The notes: generated by a model not told the origin, from the sequence alone. Counted from the first letter of the stretch, positions 1-8,825 are shown. The stretch is DNA of 64,000 nt from Lachnospiraceae bacterium (GCA_021771755.1 JAETOL010000004.1:62001-126000), one strand, 5' to 3'. Made by a program: numbers and translations.

Positions 1-513
1 TGCGGAGTAAAAGCCATCGGAAGCGACGAGCAGGGCCGTGCAAAGATCCTGGATGACAAATGTGTTTCCTGCGGCATGTGTATGGTAAGCTGTCCTTTCG
101 GTGCAATCTCTGATAAATCCCAGATCTTCCAGCTGGCACATTCTCTCCGTGACGGAAACAAGATCATTGCCATTGTAGCTCCGGCATACATCAGCCAGTT
201 TGGAGATGAGGTGACTCCGGGCAAGTTTAAAACGGCTCTTGAGATCCTTGGATTTTCAGATGTCTATGAAGTCGCTCTTGGTGCAGATATCGGCGCGATC
301 TCCGAAGCTCATCACTATGCAAAGGAAGTGGCTACCGGAAATCTTCCGTTTCTTCTGACCTCCTGCTGCCCGTCCTGGTCCATGATGGCAAAGAAGTTCT
401 TCCCGGATATGATCGGAAATATCTGGCACAGTCTTCCAGAAAACTGCCGGACAAAGAGCTGGAAGATATCCAGCTGGATTAAAAACAATTCTATTCTCCC
501 TTCAGATCCGTAA
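1..513 (+). pseudogene. [FeFe]-hydrogenase fragment, open at left edge and broken at 3' end
   Basis: Reading frame 1 is open from the first base, so the gene enters from outside the window. The visible part has a 4Fe-4S ferredoxin motif (KCVSCGMCMVSCPFG) followed by the start of the iron-only hydrogenase catalytic domain, with VAPAYISQFGDE and the H-cluster motif TSCCPSW. Homology runs to about base 423 (FPDMIGNI) and then stops. The remaining 30 residues look random and reach a stop at 511-513, inside the 3' end of the opposing GH73 gene. The C-terminal half of the domain, with the remaining H-cluster cysteines, is absent, so no active enzyme can be made from this copy. It would have been a ferredoxin-linked H2-evolving or H2-sensing hydrogenase. 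I see the motifs directly; calling it a pseudogene is inference from the missing half. Confidence 0.75.
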
Positions 514-1216
514 GAAGCTTTCGTAATTTCTCTCCATATCCGGCTCCTGCCGCCCAGCCTCCTCCATTTGGGTTCTCCTGGATTCCAAGCCATTCCACAT
601 AAGGAGCGGATCCTCTTTTTACCATATCAAATCGGGAATCCACACAGTTCCCGGAAAGCTCTTCTGTACTTGCATAGGCTTTCAGGTGCTGTACCTGCGC
701 ACGGATACCGGTGCGAACATCCGGATAGGAGTTTCCCTGAACGCCTCCTCCCGTTGTTCCAAGACCGGAAAAATTAAACTGGGACTCCACTGCGTCTCCG
801 CCAAACTGAAGCCATCCCGTTTCCAGCATTGCCTGTACATAGACCACTTCCGCCCGAACGCCTTCCTCCTCAGCCTCCTCCAGAATGATACTGCAGAAAT
901 CCTCAATGGTTTCTGCACCGCCCTCTTTTAAGGATTGAGGATATTCCGCTCCCTGCGTCTCATATAGGTCGGTCATCTCTTCCAGAGTCACAGTTGTTGT
1001 TCCCATGATCGTATAATAACCATAGGTATTATCCGTGGAATCGTCTATAAACCCTTCCGTTCCTGGTCCGGTAGTGATATTATAAGACGGTTTATGTATC
1101 TGCCCTTCTCCTGAATGATCTGCTGCTCCCTGTACAAAAACAGGCGCTCCGAAGATCAGAGCGCCCGTCAGGGTCAGATTTACCCAGAAGAGCTTATTCT
1201 TCCGAGAAAAAATCAT
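491..1216 (-). CDS. secreted GH73 endo-beta-N-acetylglucosaminidase domain protein
   Basis: A 241-residue protein with a Sec signal peptide (basic start, hydrophobic residues about 10-28, possible cleavage after VQG). The C-terminal 130 residues form a glucosaminidase domain (GH73, Flg_hydrolase-like): the probable catalytic Glu lies in QAMLETGWLQFGG, followed by FNFSGLG, IRAQVQHLKAYAS and a GWAAGAGYGEKL end motif. The family cuts the glycan strands of peptidoglycan. There is no cell-wall anchor or repeat, so it is probably released or held by charge. Its ATG overlaps the folD stop (ATGA), which suggests translational coupling to the acetogenesis operon. That context is odd for a wall hydrolase, and no link to carbon metabolism is implied by the protein itself. 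Confidence 0.8.
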   Translation of the reverse strand: MIFSRKNKLFWVNLTLTGALIFGAPVFVQGAADHSGEGQIHKPSYNITTGPGTEGFIDDSTDNTYGYYTIMGTTTVTLEEMTDLYETQGAEYPQSLKEGGAETIEDFCSIILEEAEEEGVRAEVVYVQAMLETGWLQFGGDAVESQFNFSGLGTTGGGVQGNSYPDVRTGIRAQVQHLKAYASTEELSGNCVDSRFDMVKRGSAPYVEWLGIQENPNGGGWAAGAGYGEKLRKLLTDLKGE

Positions 1217-2067
1217 CCATTTACCTTTCTCATTGCAGCTTCTACTACATGTCCTACAAGAACAGAAGTAGTAACGCTTCCTACTCCGCCAGGAACCGGT
1301 GTGATCGCATCTACGATCGGCTCTACTGCTGCATAATCAACGTCTCCGCAGAGCTTTCCTTCTGCATTTACGTTGATACCTACATCGATGATAGTCTGTC
1401 CTTCTCTTACATAATCAGCGCCAACAACGCCTGCACGGCCTGCGGCAACGATCACGATATCAGCCTCACGGGCTACGGACGGCATGTCAACAGTTCTTGT
1501 ATGACAGATGGTAACCGTTGCGTTCTTCTTAACCAGCATCATAGCTGCCGGCTTGCCTACTACAAGGCTTCTTCCGATCACAACTGCTTTTTTGCCTGTG
1601 CAGTCGATTCCGTAATGATCCAGGATCTCCATACATGCCTGTGGTGTACATGGCGGGAAACCGATCTTTTTGCCGGTAAATACGCCGGACATGGAAAGGT
1701 CTGTCATGCAGTCAACGTCTTTTTCTGCTGCAAGAGCATTTTCGATCACTGCCTGATCCAGATGCTTCGGAAGCGGACGGAACAGAAGAACGCCATGGAT
1801 ATGGTCATCTTTGTTTACTTTGTCAATTGTAGCAAGAAGCTCGTCCTGAGAAACATCTCCCGGAAGAAGGATCTTTTCACATGCTACGCCAAGTGTTTCG
1901 CAGCGTTTGGTTGCACCCTTTTCGTAAGAGATATCACTTGGATTCTCGCCTACACGAATGATGCACAGTGTAGGATTCACACCCTTTGCCTGAAGCTCTG
2001 CTACATTTGCTTTGATCTTTTCATTCAGTGCTGCTGTTACTTCTTTTCCTAATAACTGTTTTGCCAT
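1213..2067 (-). CDS. folD: methylene-tetrahydrofolate dehydrogenase (FolD family)
   Basis: 284 residues, the normal FolD length. It oxidises or reduces between methylene-THF and methenyl-THF in the methyl branch of the Wood-Ljungdahl pathway. The dinucleotide-binding fold shows GRSLVVGKPAAMML, and the C-terminus has the family signature PVPGGVGSVTTSVL. The substrate region is unusual: aligned without gaps to bifunctional FolD, the cyclohydrolase Lys (E. coli K54) is Ala52 and the partner Gln (Q98) is Phe96, while the Asp of KDVD is kept (D119). I therefore infer a dehydrogenase without cyclohydrolase activity, the latter supplied by the adjacent FchA. The ribosome site AGGAGG lies 9 bases before the ATG. 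Cofactor preference (NAD or NADP) cannot be read safely here. Confidence 0.92.
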   Translation of the reverse strand: MAKQLLGKEVTAALNEKIKANVAELQAKGVNPTLCIIRVGENPSDISYEKGATKRCETLGVACEKILLPGDVSQDELLATIDKVNKDDHIHGVLLFRPLPKHLDQAVIENALAAEKDVDCMTDLSMSGVFTGKKIGFPPCTPQACMEILDHYGIDCTGKKAVVIGRSLVVGKPAAMMLVKKNATVTICHTRTVDMPSVAREADIVIVAAGRAGVVGADYVREGQTIIDVGINVNAEGKLCGDVDYAAVEPIVDAITPVPGGVGSVTTSVLVGHVVEAAMRKVNG

Positions 2068-2114
2068 TTTACGATTCCTCCTAAATAAAACTGCTGTTTC
2101 TAAAAATCCTGCTG

Positions 2115-2744
2115 TTATTTCAGTCTGCCAAGTACACTGTCAAATGTCTCATCTGCAATCTTTGTGTATTTTTCCAGCATAGCATCTGCTTTTCTGTTCA
2201 GCTCTTCTGCATATTCTCTGTCTGCCATGGATTTTGTATTGATGTACACATTCAGGCTGGCACCTTTCAGGGCAGCTTTGCAGAATGCAGCACCAACACC
2301 GGCGTCGCTGATTGCAAGCTTGGAGCCTTTTGCGCCGAATTCCACGATCAGTTCAATGGCTTCACAGCACTTCTCCATGATCTCCATAGGAACTGAGCAG
2401 GCATCTTTCAGGACGATTTCCATAACTCTTGCTTTTTCTGCTTTTTCTTCCTCTGTTTCTCTCGGCATTCCATATGCTTTGGAAAGAGGCTCAAAAACTT
2501 CTGCGTCTCTCTCGATCAGACGAAGGAAATCTTTCTGAAGCTGGTCACATTTTGCTTTCAGTTCCCACATCTCATCTTCTACATCTGCATATTTTTTCTT
2601 GCCCACTGTCAGGCTTCCCACCATATTGCCCAGAGCAGTTCCCACTGCCGCAACAAGAGCAGAGGCGCCGCCGCCGCCCGGAACCGGTGCTTTGGAAGCC
2701 AGTACTTCAACAAATTCTGTACATGTACTTGTTGAAAATCCCAT
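2115..2744 (-). CDS. fchA: methenyl-tetrahydrofolate cyclohydrolase (formiminotransferase-cyclodeaminase family)
   Basis: 209 residues, all one FTCD-C (cyclodeaminase) domain of mostly helices. The N-terminal glycine-rich segment APVPGGGGASALVAA and the following GNMV..LTVGKKKY stretch are the family hallmarks. FchA interconverts formyl-THF and methenyl-THF, the step between formyl-THF synthetase and the dehydrogenase in acetogens and purine fermenters. It lies 47 bases upstream of folD on the same strand, and together they provide both steps. A good Shine-Dalgarno (CAGGAGGA) precedes the ATG. Formyl-THF synthetase itself is not in this window. Confidence 0.92.
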   Translation of the reverse strand: MGFSTSTCTEFVEVLASKAPVPGGGGASALVAAVGTALGNMVGSLTVGKKKYADVEDEMWELKAKCDQLQKDFLRLIERDAEVFEPLSKAYGMPRETEEEKAEKARVMEIVLKDACSVPMEIMEKCCEAIELIVEFGAKGSKLAISDAGVGAAFCKAALKGASLNVYINTKSMADREYAEELNRKADAMLEKYTKIADETFDSVLGRLK

Positions 2745-2775
2745 AATCTTATCCTCCTGATACTATTTTATCTTT

Positions 2776-3489
2776 TTATTGCATTGCTTTTACAAACCCT
2801 TTCAGGGATCCAATGATCACATCTCCCATAACAGCCATGTCTTCTGCCTGAAAAGAAACAGGGAAATTATCAGAAAACAGAATCTGTGAAGAAGGAGGAA
2901 ACTCCTCATCACCTTCCCACAGGATCATCTGCACCTGATATCCCGGATAGATTTCTATCTCATAGGCAGTATCTCCATGTTTTACAGGAATCGCATGAAT
3001 GTGCTCCATAACTCCATTAAAGTCCTTCAGGCGATTTCCGTAAGAAAAGGCAAGACGTTTGATACAGCGTCCGTCAAACTGTCTCAAATAGACCTCTCCC
3101 CACGGCATTTCTCTGTAGGTCTTCATCTTCCCGGTTCCTTTTGTTGCAGAACCGCCCAGAAGAAAACGTATGGTCAGGATCCTGGCATAGATCATTTCCT
3201 CCAGAGGATAAAAACCAATTCCATCCTCTTTGTGTGTCACATGAAATTCCGGCCAGGAAATATGGTAAATACTTCCCAGAAACGGAAGTTCAAAATATCT
3301 CTCTGTCTCATCATAGGAAATAGAAAGTCTTTCCGCGATTTCATGAGGATCTGCATTTCTGTATTCCTCAAGATAATGCTCCCAGGGCATCCGTTCCTTG
3401 CTGTCTTTTTCGTATCCAAGTCTGTCTCCCACTGATTCCGGATTCATCTGGATACCATTGGATTTTACTTCATTTAAGTCAGAACTCAT
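2776..3489 (-). CDS. DUF3786 protein of the acs cluster
   Basis: 237 residues, soluble, without signal peptide or membrane segment. I recognise the DUF3786 type, which often sits beside corrinoid/acetyl-CoA synthase genes in anaerobes. Visible conserved-looking patches are SISYDETERYFELPFLGSIYHISWP (about 57-81), LLGGSATKGTGKM and LFSDNFP near the C-terminus. There is no cysteine cluster or nucleotide motif. It lies between the RACo activator and fchA. Its biochemical role is unknown; assistance in corrinoid-protein handling is a guess from position only. A long hairpin (3528-3562) lies just upstream and may lower its expression relative to RACo. Confidence 0.7.
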   Translation of the reverse strand: MSSDLNEVKSNGIQMNPESVGDRLGYEKDSKERMPWEHYLEEYRNADPHEIAERLSISYDETERYFELPFLGSIYHISWPEFHVTHKEDGIGFYPLEEMIYARILTIRFLLGGSATKGTGKMKTYREMPWGEVYLRQFDGRCIKRLAFSYGNRLKDFNGVMEHIHAIPVKHGDTAYEIEIYPGYQVQMILWEGDEEFPPSSQILFSDNFPVSFQAEDMAVMGDVIIGSLKGFVKAMQ

Positions 3490-3527
3490 AGCACACCTCT
3501 GTAAAATCTAAGTTCATTTATTTTTAT

Positions 3528-3562
3528 CCCAATGGACCTGATATTTTTCAGGTCCATTGGGA
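3528..3562 (-). terminator. strong hairpin between RACo and the DUF3786 gene
   Basis: A perfect stem of about 14 base pairs (CCCAATGGACCTGA / TCAGGTCCATTGGG) with a short T-rich loop. On the minus strand the 3' side is followed by an A-rich rather than a pure U tract, so it is as likely an RNA-stability or partial attenuation element as a full terminator. Confidence 0.5.
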
Positions 3563-3574
3563 TGATTTTCTGCC

Positions 3575-5497
3575 TTACTCTACGGATGGAAACAGAGATC
3601 CATCTGTATGAGGAATAAAACATGCTCCCACAAACTCATCCATATAACTTGGAACCGTAGACAATTCCATATAAGTCATATTTGCCGCCAGCTCGTAGGT
3701 CTTTTTCTCTGCCGGAGTGGAAAGGAGCATCAAATACGCACCTGTAAGAGATGAGTTTCCAATATAATGGAATTTTTCCAGCGGAATATCCGGGAACATT
3801 CCGATCTTCACTGCATTACGCATATTAATACCGCTTCCGATACCGCCTGCCACATACACATCATCGATCATGGAAATATCAAAATCCAGTGATGTGAGCA
3901 TGGTACGGATTGCAGAGAAGATTGCGCCTTTGGCACGGATAAAGTTATCAATATCCACCTCTGTGATCTCCACATCCTTGGAGCTTCCCGCTTCCTCTTC
4001 AAAAGCGATCACATAGCTTCCCATACCGTATTTGTCATGGCGGATCCGTTTTCCCTCACGGACAAATTTGCCCTTGGGATTGATGATGCCAGCAGAAAAC
4101 AGTTCACTGATCACATCAATGATACCGGAACCGCAAAGTCCTACCGGTTTTGTTCCCGGCTCTCCAACCACCTCATAGGAAGGCTCCATGGTCTCCTTAT
4201 CAATGGTGCAGGCTTCGATCGCACCGTCTGTGGCACGCATACCACAGCTGATATCTCCGCCTTCAAAAGCCGGTCCGGCAGAACATGCACAGCTCATCAT
4301 AAAGTCAGAGTTTCCAAATACCAGTTCTCCATTGGTACCAAGATCGATAAACAGAGAAAATTCCGGTCTGTTCCAGATCATACTCACCAGAGTTCCGGCT
4401 GTAATATCTCCACCTACATAGCTTCCGATATTCGGAGCAATGATGATATGGGCATCCTGATTGATCTCCACACCGATATCCGAAGCAAACAGGGAATTTG
4501 TCTTAAAGAATGCCGGAATATACGGTTCCATACGAAGAGGATCCGCATTGATCCCAGCAAACAGATGGTTCATTGTGGTATTGGAGGCAACACACATTCT
4601 GTAAATCTGTTCTTCCGGGAAATGGATGCTGCGGCACATTTCATGGATCATAGGATTGATGGTTTCTTTGATCACAGCATCCTGCAGTTTCTTTTTACCG
4701 CCTGGTTTTACCGCTTCAATAATACGGTTGATCACGTCTGCCCCGAAGCGGATCTGTCCGTTTCCTGCAGAACTTTTGGCAAGGATCTCTCCGTTTTCCA
4801 TATTGATCAGAACCGCAGAAACCGTTGTAGTTCCAATATCTACAGCAAGACCGCCAATGACTACATCTTCTTTATTTTCAAAGATATCATAAACAAACAT
4901 ATCGTCCGGAGTTGTACGGACAACACATTTGATCACAAAATCACTGTTTCTGAGTACATCGGGAAGTTTTCTGAGAACCGTATAAGGGATTCTTACTCTC
5001 TTCAGATTCATAAACTTACGCAATGCACGGCTCAGTCTCTCCACATCCGGCATAGTATCATCCAGAGACGGAGAATCCATTTTTACCTCGATCACATCCA
5101 GACTGTTGCGCAGGTCTATACCAGCAAGCTGGATCTCTCTTTTGGCATTTTCAAAAATTGCGATCTCCTCTTTTGAGCTCAGGTCCGCAACCTTCATTCT
5201 GCTCTTATATGCAGAGGCAATATCTGGTACAAGCACTTCTACATCCGCGATGGTCTTGCTCATACATGCAAGGCGCCAGCCTTCCTGAAACTCTTCATCG
5301 GAAATGTGAAGAGTCTTTTTTGTGTCCAGCTCTCCGCTTTTCAGCTGTACACGGCATTTTCCGCAGGCTCCGTTTCCGGAACAGGGGGCATCAATAGCTA
5401 CATTAGCCTCTCTGGCAATTTCCAGAAGGTTATCCCCTTCGTTGGCATACGTCTCTACCACACTGCCATCTTCAAATGCAAATGTCACCTTAAACAT
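3575..5497 (-). CDS. acsV: reductive activator of the corrinoid iron-sulfur protein (RACo, AcsV)
   Basis: 640 residues, typical for the family. The N-terminal 2Fe-2S ferredoxin domain carries Cys39, Cys45, Cys48 and Cys78 (APCSGNGACGKC...ACMS). A middle domain and a C-terminal ASKHA-type ATPase domain (DUF4445) follow, with AVDIGTTTVSAVLI, a second DLGTNGELVF phosphate motif and VAGGIGSG. The protein spends ATP to return inactive Co(II) corrinoid protein to the Co(I) state that accepts the methyl group. Its position directly after acsE in an acs cluster supports this over the related methyltransferase activators of other pathways. The Shine-Dalgarno is GGTGG ahead of the ATG. Confidence 0.9.
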   Translation of the reverse strand: MFKVTFAFEDGSVVETYANEGDNLLEIAREANVAIDAPCSGNGACGKCRVQLKSGELDTKKTLHISDEEFQEGWRLACMSKTIADVEVLVPDIASAYKSRMKVADLSSKEEIAIFENAKREIQLAGIDLRNSLDVIEVKMDSPSLDDTMPDVERLSRALRKFMNLKRVRIPYTVLRKLPDVLRNSDFVIKCVVRTTPDDMFVYDIFENKEDVVIGGLAVDIGTTTVSAVLINMENGEILAKSSAGNGQIRFGADVINRIIEAVKPGGKKKLQDAVIKETINPMIHEMCRSIHFPEEQIYRMCVASNTTMNHLFAGINADPLRMEPYIPAFFKTNSLFASDIGVEINQDAHIIIAPNIGSYVGGDITAGTLVSMIWNRPEFSLFIDLGTNGELVFGNSDFMMSCACSAGPAFEGGDISCGMRATDGAIEACTIDKETMEPSYEVVGEPGTKPVGLCGSGIIDVISELFSAGIINPKGKFVREGKRIRHDKYGMGSYVIAFEEEAGSSKDVEITEVDIDNFIRAKGAIFSAIRTMLTSLDFDISMIDDVYVAGGIGSGINMRNAVKIGMFPDIPLEKFHYIGNSSLTGAYLMLLSTPAEKKTYELAANMTYMELSTVPSYMDEFVGACFIPHTDGSLFPSVE

Positions 5498-5526
5498 CAG
5501 GTAACCACCTTTCTCCTGTTATAAAG

Positions 5527-5554
5527 AAAGGGCTGAAGACCGAAGTCTCCAGCC
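5527..5554 (-). terminator. hairpin with U-rich tail between acsE and the RACo gene
   Basis: The stem AGGGCTG.AGAC / GTCT.CAGCCCT closes a 4-base loop and is followed on the minus strand by TTTCTTTAT. It looks like a moderate intrinsic terminator that could reduce transcription from acsE into the activator gene, which is needed in small amounts. Confidence 0.6.
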
Positions 5555-5575
5555 CTCATCATGGTTCGTCTGTAA

Positions 5576-6364
5576 TTAGATTTCCAGATAAGAATCTGCG
5601 TACAGATTATTATTCTTGATGATATCGCAGGACTTAATAGTCTCCATCAGGCGAAGATCGTTCGGGTTAACGATCGCGGAGGTAAGTCCCTGCATCATAG
5701 CCATAGCTACCATAGCAGAGTCCATGATCGGACGGATATGTTTCGGCATACCGTTGGAGTTGTTGGAAAGTCCGCCAGTACTCTTCATACCCATATCAGA
5801 GATCATTTTGATGAATTCAAGAACCTGCATCTGTTTGTCCTGCATTCCCTTGATAACCAGGAACAGCGGGTCAAACCACATATCGTTTTCAACATCCATG
5901 CCATGCTCCATACCACGCTCCATCATGGTCTGCATGAACATCATACGCTCGTCGTTGTCTTTTGCGATACCTTCGCCGTTGCAAAGAGCGATAACGATAG
6001 CATCGTTAGCTGCTGCAAGGTCGATATACTCGATTCTTCCTGCTGCATCTGCAGAGTTAACGATCGGTTTTCCTTTGGAACGATTGTATACGGAAATGCC
6101 AGCTTCGATTGCTGCTACATTGGATGTATCCAGTGCCAGCGGAACATTGTCGAAGTTGCTCTGAAGAAGCTCTACAGCCCATTTCATAAGCTCCGGTCCA
6201 TCGTTCTCAGCAGGTCCGATGTTTACGTCCAGGTAAGTTGCACCTGCATCGAGCTGCTGTTTTGCTCTCATAAGGATCGGCTCCGGATCTCTTGCAGTAA
6301 ATGCTTTATTTACTGCCGGTGCAGTTGTTGAAAGTCTTTCTCCAATTGTGATAAATTTTGACAT
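5576..6364 (-). CDS. acsE: methyl-tetrahydrofolate:corrinoid iron-sulfur protein methyltransferase
   Basis: 262 residues, the length of Moorella AcsE. It is a single pterin-binding TIM barrel: DVNIGPAENDG, LALDTSN, IVNSADA and the GLSNNSNG motif whose Asn helps hold the N5-methyl group. The enzyme moves the methyl group from CH3-THF to cobalt of the AcsC/AcsD protein. It is soluble and has no cobalamin domain of its own, as in the family. It is the fourth acs structural gene in transcription order and has an AAAGGAG ribosome site. No anomalies are seen. Confidence 0.95.
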   Translation of the reverse strand: MSKFITIGERLSTTAPAVNKAFTARDPEPILMRAKQQLDAGATYLDVNIGPAENDGPELMKWAVELLQSNFDNVPLALDTSNVAAIEAGISVYNRSKGKPIVNSADAAGRIEYIDLAAANDAIVIALCNGEGIAKDNDERMMFMQTMMERGMEHGMDVENDMWFDPLFLVIKGMQDKQMQVLEFIKMISDMGMKSTGGLSNNSNGMPKHIRPIMDSAMVAMAMMQGLTSAIVNPNDLRLMETIKSCDIIKNNNLYADSYLEI

Positions 6365-6442
6365 ACCTGTGTTCTCCTTTACGTGAATTGGTAGCGGTCC
6401 GGGAAGGCGGATGCCCTCCCGTCCATAAAATATTTATGTGGC

Positions 6443-7789
6443 TTATGCCTGCATATCCTTTAAGAACTTCACAAGCTGTACTGCTTCTCTTGGTCCTACG
6501 ATGATCTCCCATCCTGGAAGTTTTGCTTCCAGATCACCTTTAAGAACAGCAACCTTACCCGGGATCACAAGTTTACGGCATTTTACCTTCGGCTCAACAT
6601 TTTCTTTAATGTAGTTGGAAATGCTTGTGCCGGAGAATTTACCAGCTGCCCAGGATGTAAGTACGGAAAGTCCGCCTGCATCATTGATTACAAGGTTAAG
6701 CGGAACACCGGAACGCTCCAGCTCGCCGGATACAACGAAATATGTAAGAGCAAAGTCTACAGTAGTAACTACCAGAGAGTTCTCGTCTGCTCCGTTCAGC
6801 GGGTAGATGCCCGGCTCAACTTTCATTGGCTTCTGCGGGTCTGTAAATACGTTCTGGCGCAGACCGAACAGCGGAAGTGCTTCTGCATAGGTCATCTGCT
6901 CCATAACAACGATAGAACCATATTTCATAGTAAACAGGGAAGCATATGCTGCCTGTAAATGTTTGTCACCTTTTGCAAGCTTAACAAGGTTAACAAGAGA
7001 CGGATATCCGAAAGTTCTGTCCTGATCTTTCAGTGCTGCACGGCGAACCAGTACAGTATTCTTAAATGTCTCTTTTACATCTGCACCTGTAGTGTCAAGA
7101 ACAAGGTTCTTGTTTCCAAGTTTTTCAAGAGCAGCTACTGTATCATAGAGCTCGTTGATATCATTTCCGGATACGCCCAGAACAACGCCTGCCTCTGTTG
7201 CTACTGCGTTCATAGCCTCATAGTTGGAAGCGTTTGCACCGTTCAGAACCGGTTTGCCGTCCTTGCATACCTCAAGAGCAGCTTTTGCAATCTCAGGATC
7301 TGTACATCCGAGAACCAGAGTTCTTCCAAGTCCTTTTGCTTTTTCTACAAGTGCTGTATATGCTGCAGCGTCAGCGCCTTCTCCGCAGTTTACATATACA
7401 AGCTCAACATGCATTCTTTCACCGATACGCTCATAGTCAACAACCGGGATCTCAGCAAGCTTTGCTTCTACTTCTGCGTCGCTCATGTCTGTGCACAGTG
7501 CAACTGCATATCTTGTTTTGCTTACGAATGTTTTTTCATGTCTGAAAAGAACAGTTTCTCCTCCAAGAGTAAACTCTCCTTCGCCTGTGCCGATCTTGAT
7601 TGTCTTCATTGGCGGTGCAGTAGCCTCAGACAGAGATGCCAGTGCCTCGTCAGACATATGCGGACACTGTTCAATCTGCATAGCGCCCTGTGCAACTTTC
7701 ATAGCGAAAGCCATACATGTCGGGCATCCACATTCCTTACAGTTTTTCTTTGGTGTTAATTTAAAGATCTGAATACCATTCAGTGCCAT
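6443..7789 (-). CDS. acsC: corrinoid iron-sulfur protein, large (gamma) subunit
   Basis: 448 residues, matching family length. The N-terminal domain has the 4Fe-4S motif C17-X2-C20-X4-C25-X16-C42 (NCKECGCPTC...QC). A TIM-barrel domain follows (ITDTT-like stretches such as LVLDTTGADV), then a C-terminal corrinoid-binding domain ending in PGWEIIVGPREA. With AcsD it forms the methyl carrier between AcsE and acetyl-CoA synthase, and RACo reduces it when oxidised. It lies 22 bases after acsD, with the ribosome site TAGGAGGA, consistent with a 1:1 product ratio. Confidence 0.95.
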   Translation of the reverse strand: MALNGIQIFKLTPKKNCKECGCPTCMAFAMKVAQGAMQIEQCPHMSDEALASLSEATAPPMKTIKIGTGEGEFTLGGETVLFRHEKTFVSKTRYAVALCTDMSDAEVEAKLAEIPVVDYERIGERMHVELVYVNCGEGADAAAYTALVEKAKGLGRTLVLGCTDPEIAKAALEVCKDGKPVLNGANASNYEAMNAVATEAGVVLGVSGNDINELYDTVAALEKLGNKNLVLDTTGADVKETFKNTVLVRRAALKDQDRTFGYPSLVNLVKLAKGDKHLQAAYASLFTMKYGSIVVMEQMTYAEALPLFGLRQNVFTDPQKPMKVEPGIYPLNGADENSLVVTTVDFALTYFVVSGELERSGVPLNLVINDAGGLSVLTSWAAGKFSGTSISNYIKENVEPKVKCRKLVIPGKVAVLKGDLEAKLPGWEIIVGPREAVQLVKFLKDMQA

Positions 7790-7811
7790 AGCTCTTTTAT
7801 CCTCCTATTCG

Positions 7812-8753
7812 TTACGCAAGTGCTTTGATCATCTTGGAAATTGTCTTTACGGATTCCGGATGTCTTAAGATAACGGCATCAGAACCTGCTGCAAGGTCTG
7901 CAGCTGCTGTCATAACTTCCATATCAATTCCACGATCATCCTGCGGTCCCCACTCCGGCATGTCAGCTTCAGAAGCAGTTGCTTCTTTTACTCCCCATGT
8001 CTCAGCGGAAACAGGTGTGATAATAGGCATCTGCAGCATATTGTCATTCTGACCAAGAGCAGCGCCTTTGATACGGTCCATAGTAGATACTACGTACTCA
8101 TATCCGTAACCTGCTGCTGCACTACCGATATTCATAACGATTTTTTTCGCATCAACACCAAGCTGTGTAGTTACAACGTTCAGCTGTTTTGCAAGGTTGA
8201 TATCAACGGCAGACTCAGCACCAACGATCTGATTGTATGCCAGACCTGCTGCTGCACCGATTGCTTTGTAGTTTTCTTCTTTTTCGGAAAGGATCAGGGC
8301 ATTTCTTCCCTGAAGAGCTTCTGCAACCTTCGGAAGAAGTTCCGCATCCTTCTCTACGTTCTTGCAGCCTTCTACAACCAGCGGACAATCCACTGCTTCT
8401 GCAACCTCTTTAACAACTGCGATCAGATCCTCAACAGGTTTGTTCTCGCCGTTCGGGTCTCCTCCTTCAAGGATCAGTGCAACAAAATCTGCACCCTCCA
8501 TAGCAGCAGCCTTTTTCGCGATTTCTCCCATTGTGGAAGCTCCCTCGTAGTATGCCTTAACTCCTTCAGACATTCCTTCAAGACCCATATCAGAGATTTC
8601 TACACCGATCTTGGCAGTATTCTCTGACGGAGCATCAAAGGTATAGAATGGAAATGTGCTGTCTCCACCAAATGTCACAGTCTTCTCTCCGCTTCCGATT
8701 GTGACAGAGTTGATCTTTGCATTAAACTTTTGTGGTTTCTGATTAAACGGCAT
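7812..8753 (-). CDS. acsD: corrinoid iron-sulfur protein, small (delta) subunit
   Basis: 313 residues. A TIM-barrel protein with the family features FNAKINSVTIGSG at the start, GGDSTFPFYTFD, VALILEGGDPNG and MNIGSAAAGYGYEYV. It pairs with AcsC and presents the cobamide to AcsE and AcsB. A 173-base spacer with two hairpins (8826-8902) separates it from acsB upstream, so the CFeSP genes may be tuned apart from the synthase. GAGGAGG precedes the ATG at 15 bases, rather far. Confidence 0.94.
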   Translation of the reverse strand: MPFNQKPQKFNAKINSVTIGSGEKTVTFGGDSTFPFYTFDAPSENTAKIGVEISDMGLEGMSEGVKAYYEGASTMGEIAKKAAAMEGADFVALILEGGDPNGENKPVEDLIAVVKEVAEAVDCPLVVEGCKNVEKDAELLPKVAEALQGRNALILSEKEENYKAIGAAAGLAYNQIVGAESAVDINLAKQLNVVTTQLGVDAKKIVMNIGSAAAGYGYEYVVSTMDRIKGAALGQNDNMLQMPIITPVSAETWGVKEATASEADMPEWGPQDDRGIDMEVMTAAADLAAGSDAVILRHPESVKTISKMIKALA

Positions 8754-8825
8754 TTTACATTAGCCTCCTCTTAAAAATTTAAATACATGTTAATTCATGA
8801 TCTGTTTATTATTATACAACACTTT

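Noticed and set aside
1249-2052. 267-codon open frame opposite folD
   Set aside because: Antisense to folD; composition is rich in Cys, Ser and Tyr, and no ribosome site is present.
4037-5176. 379-codon open frame opposite the RACo gene
   Set aside because: It lies antisense to a gene with unmistakable domains, has no ribosome site and a Ser/His/Asn-rich, Cys-scattered composition typical of shadow frames.
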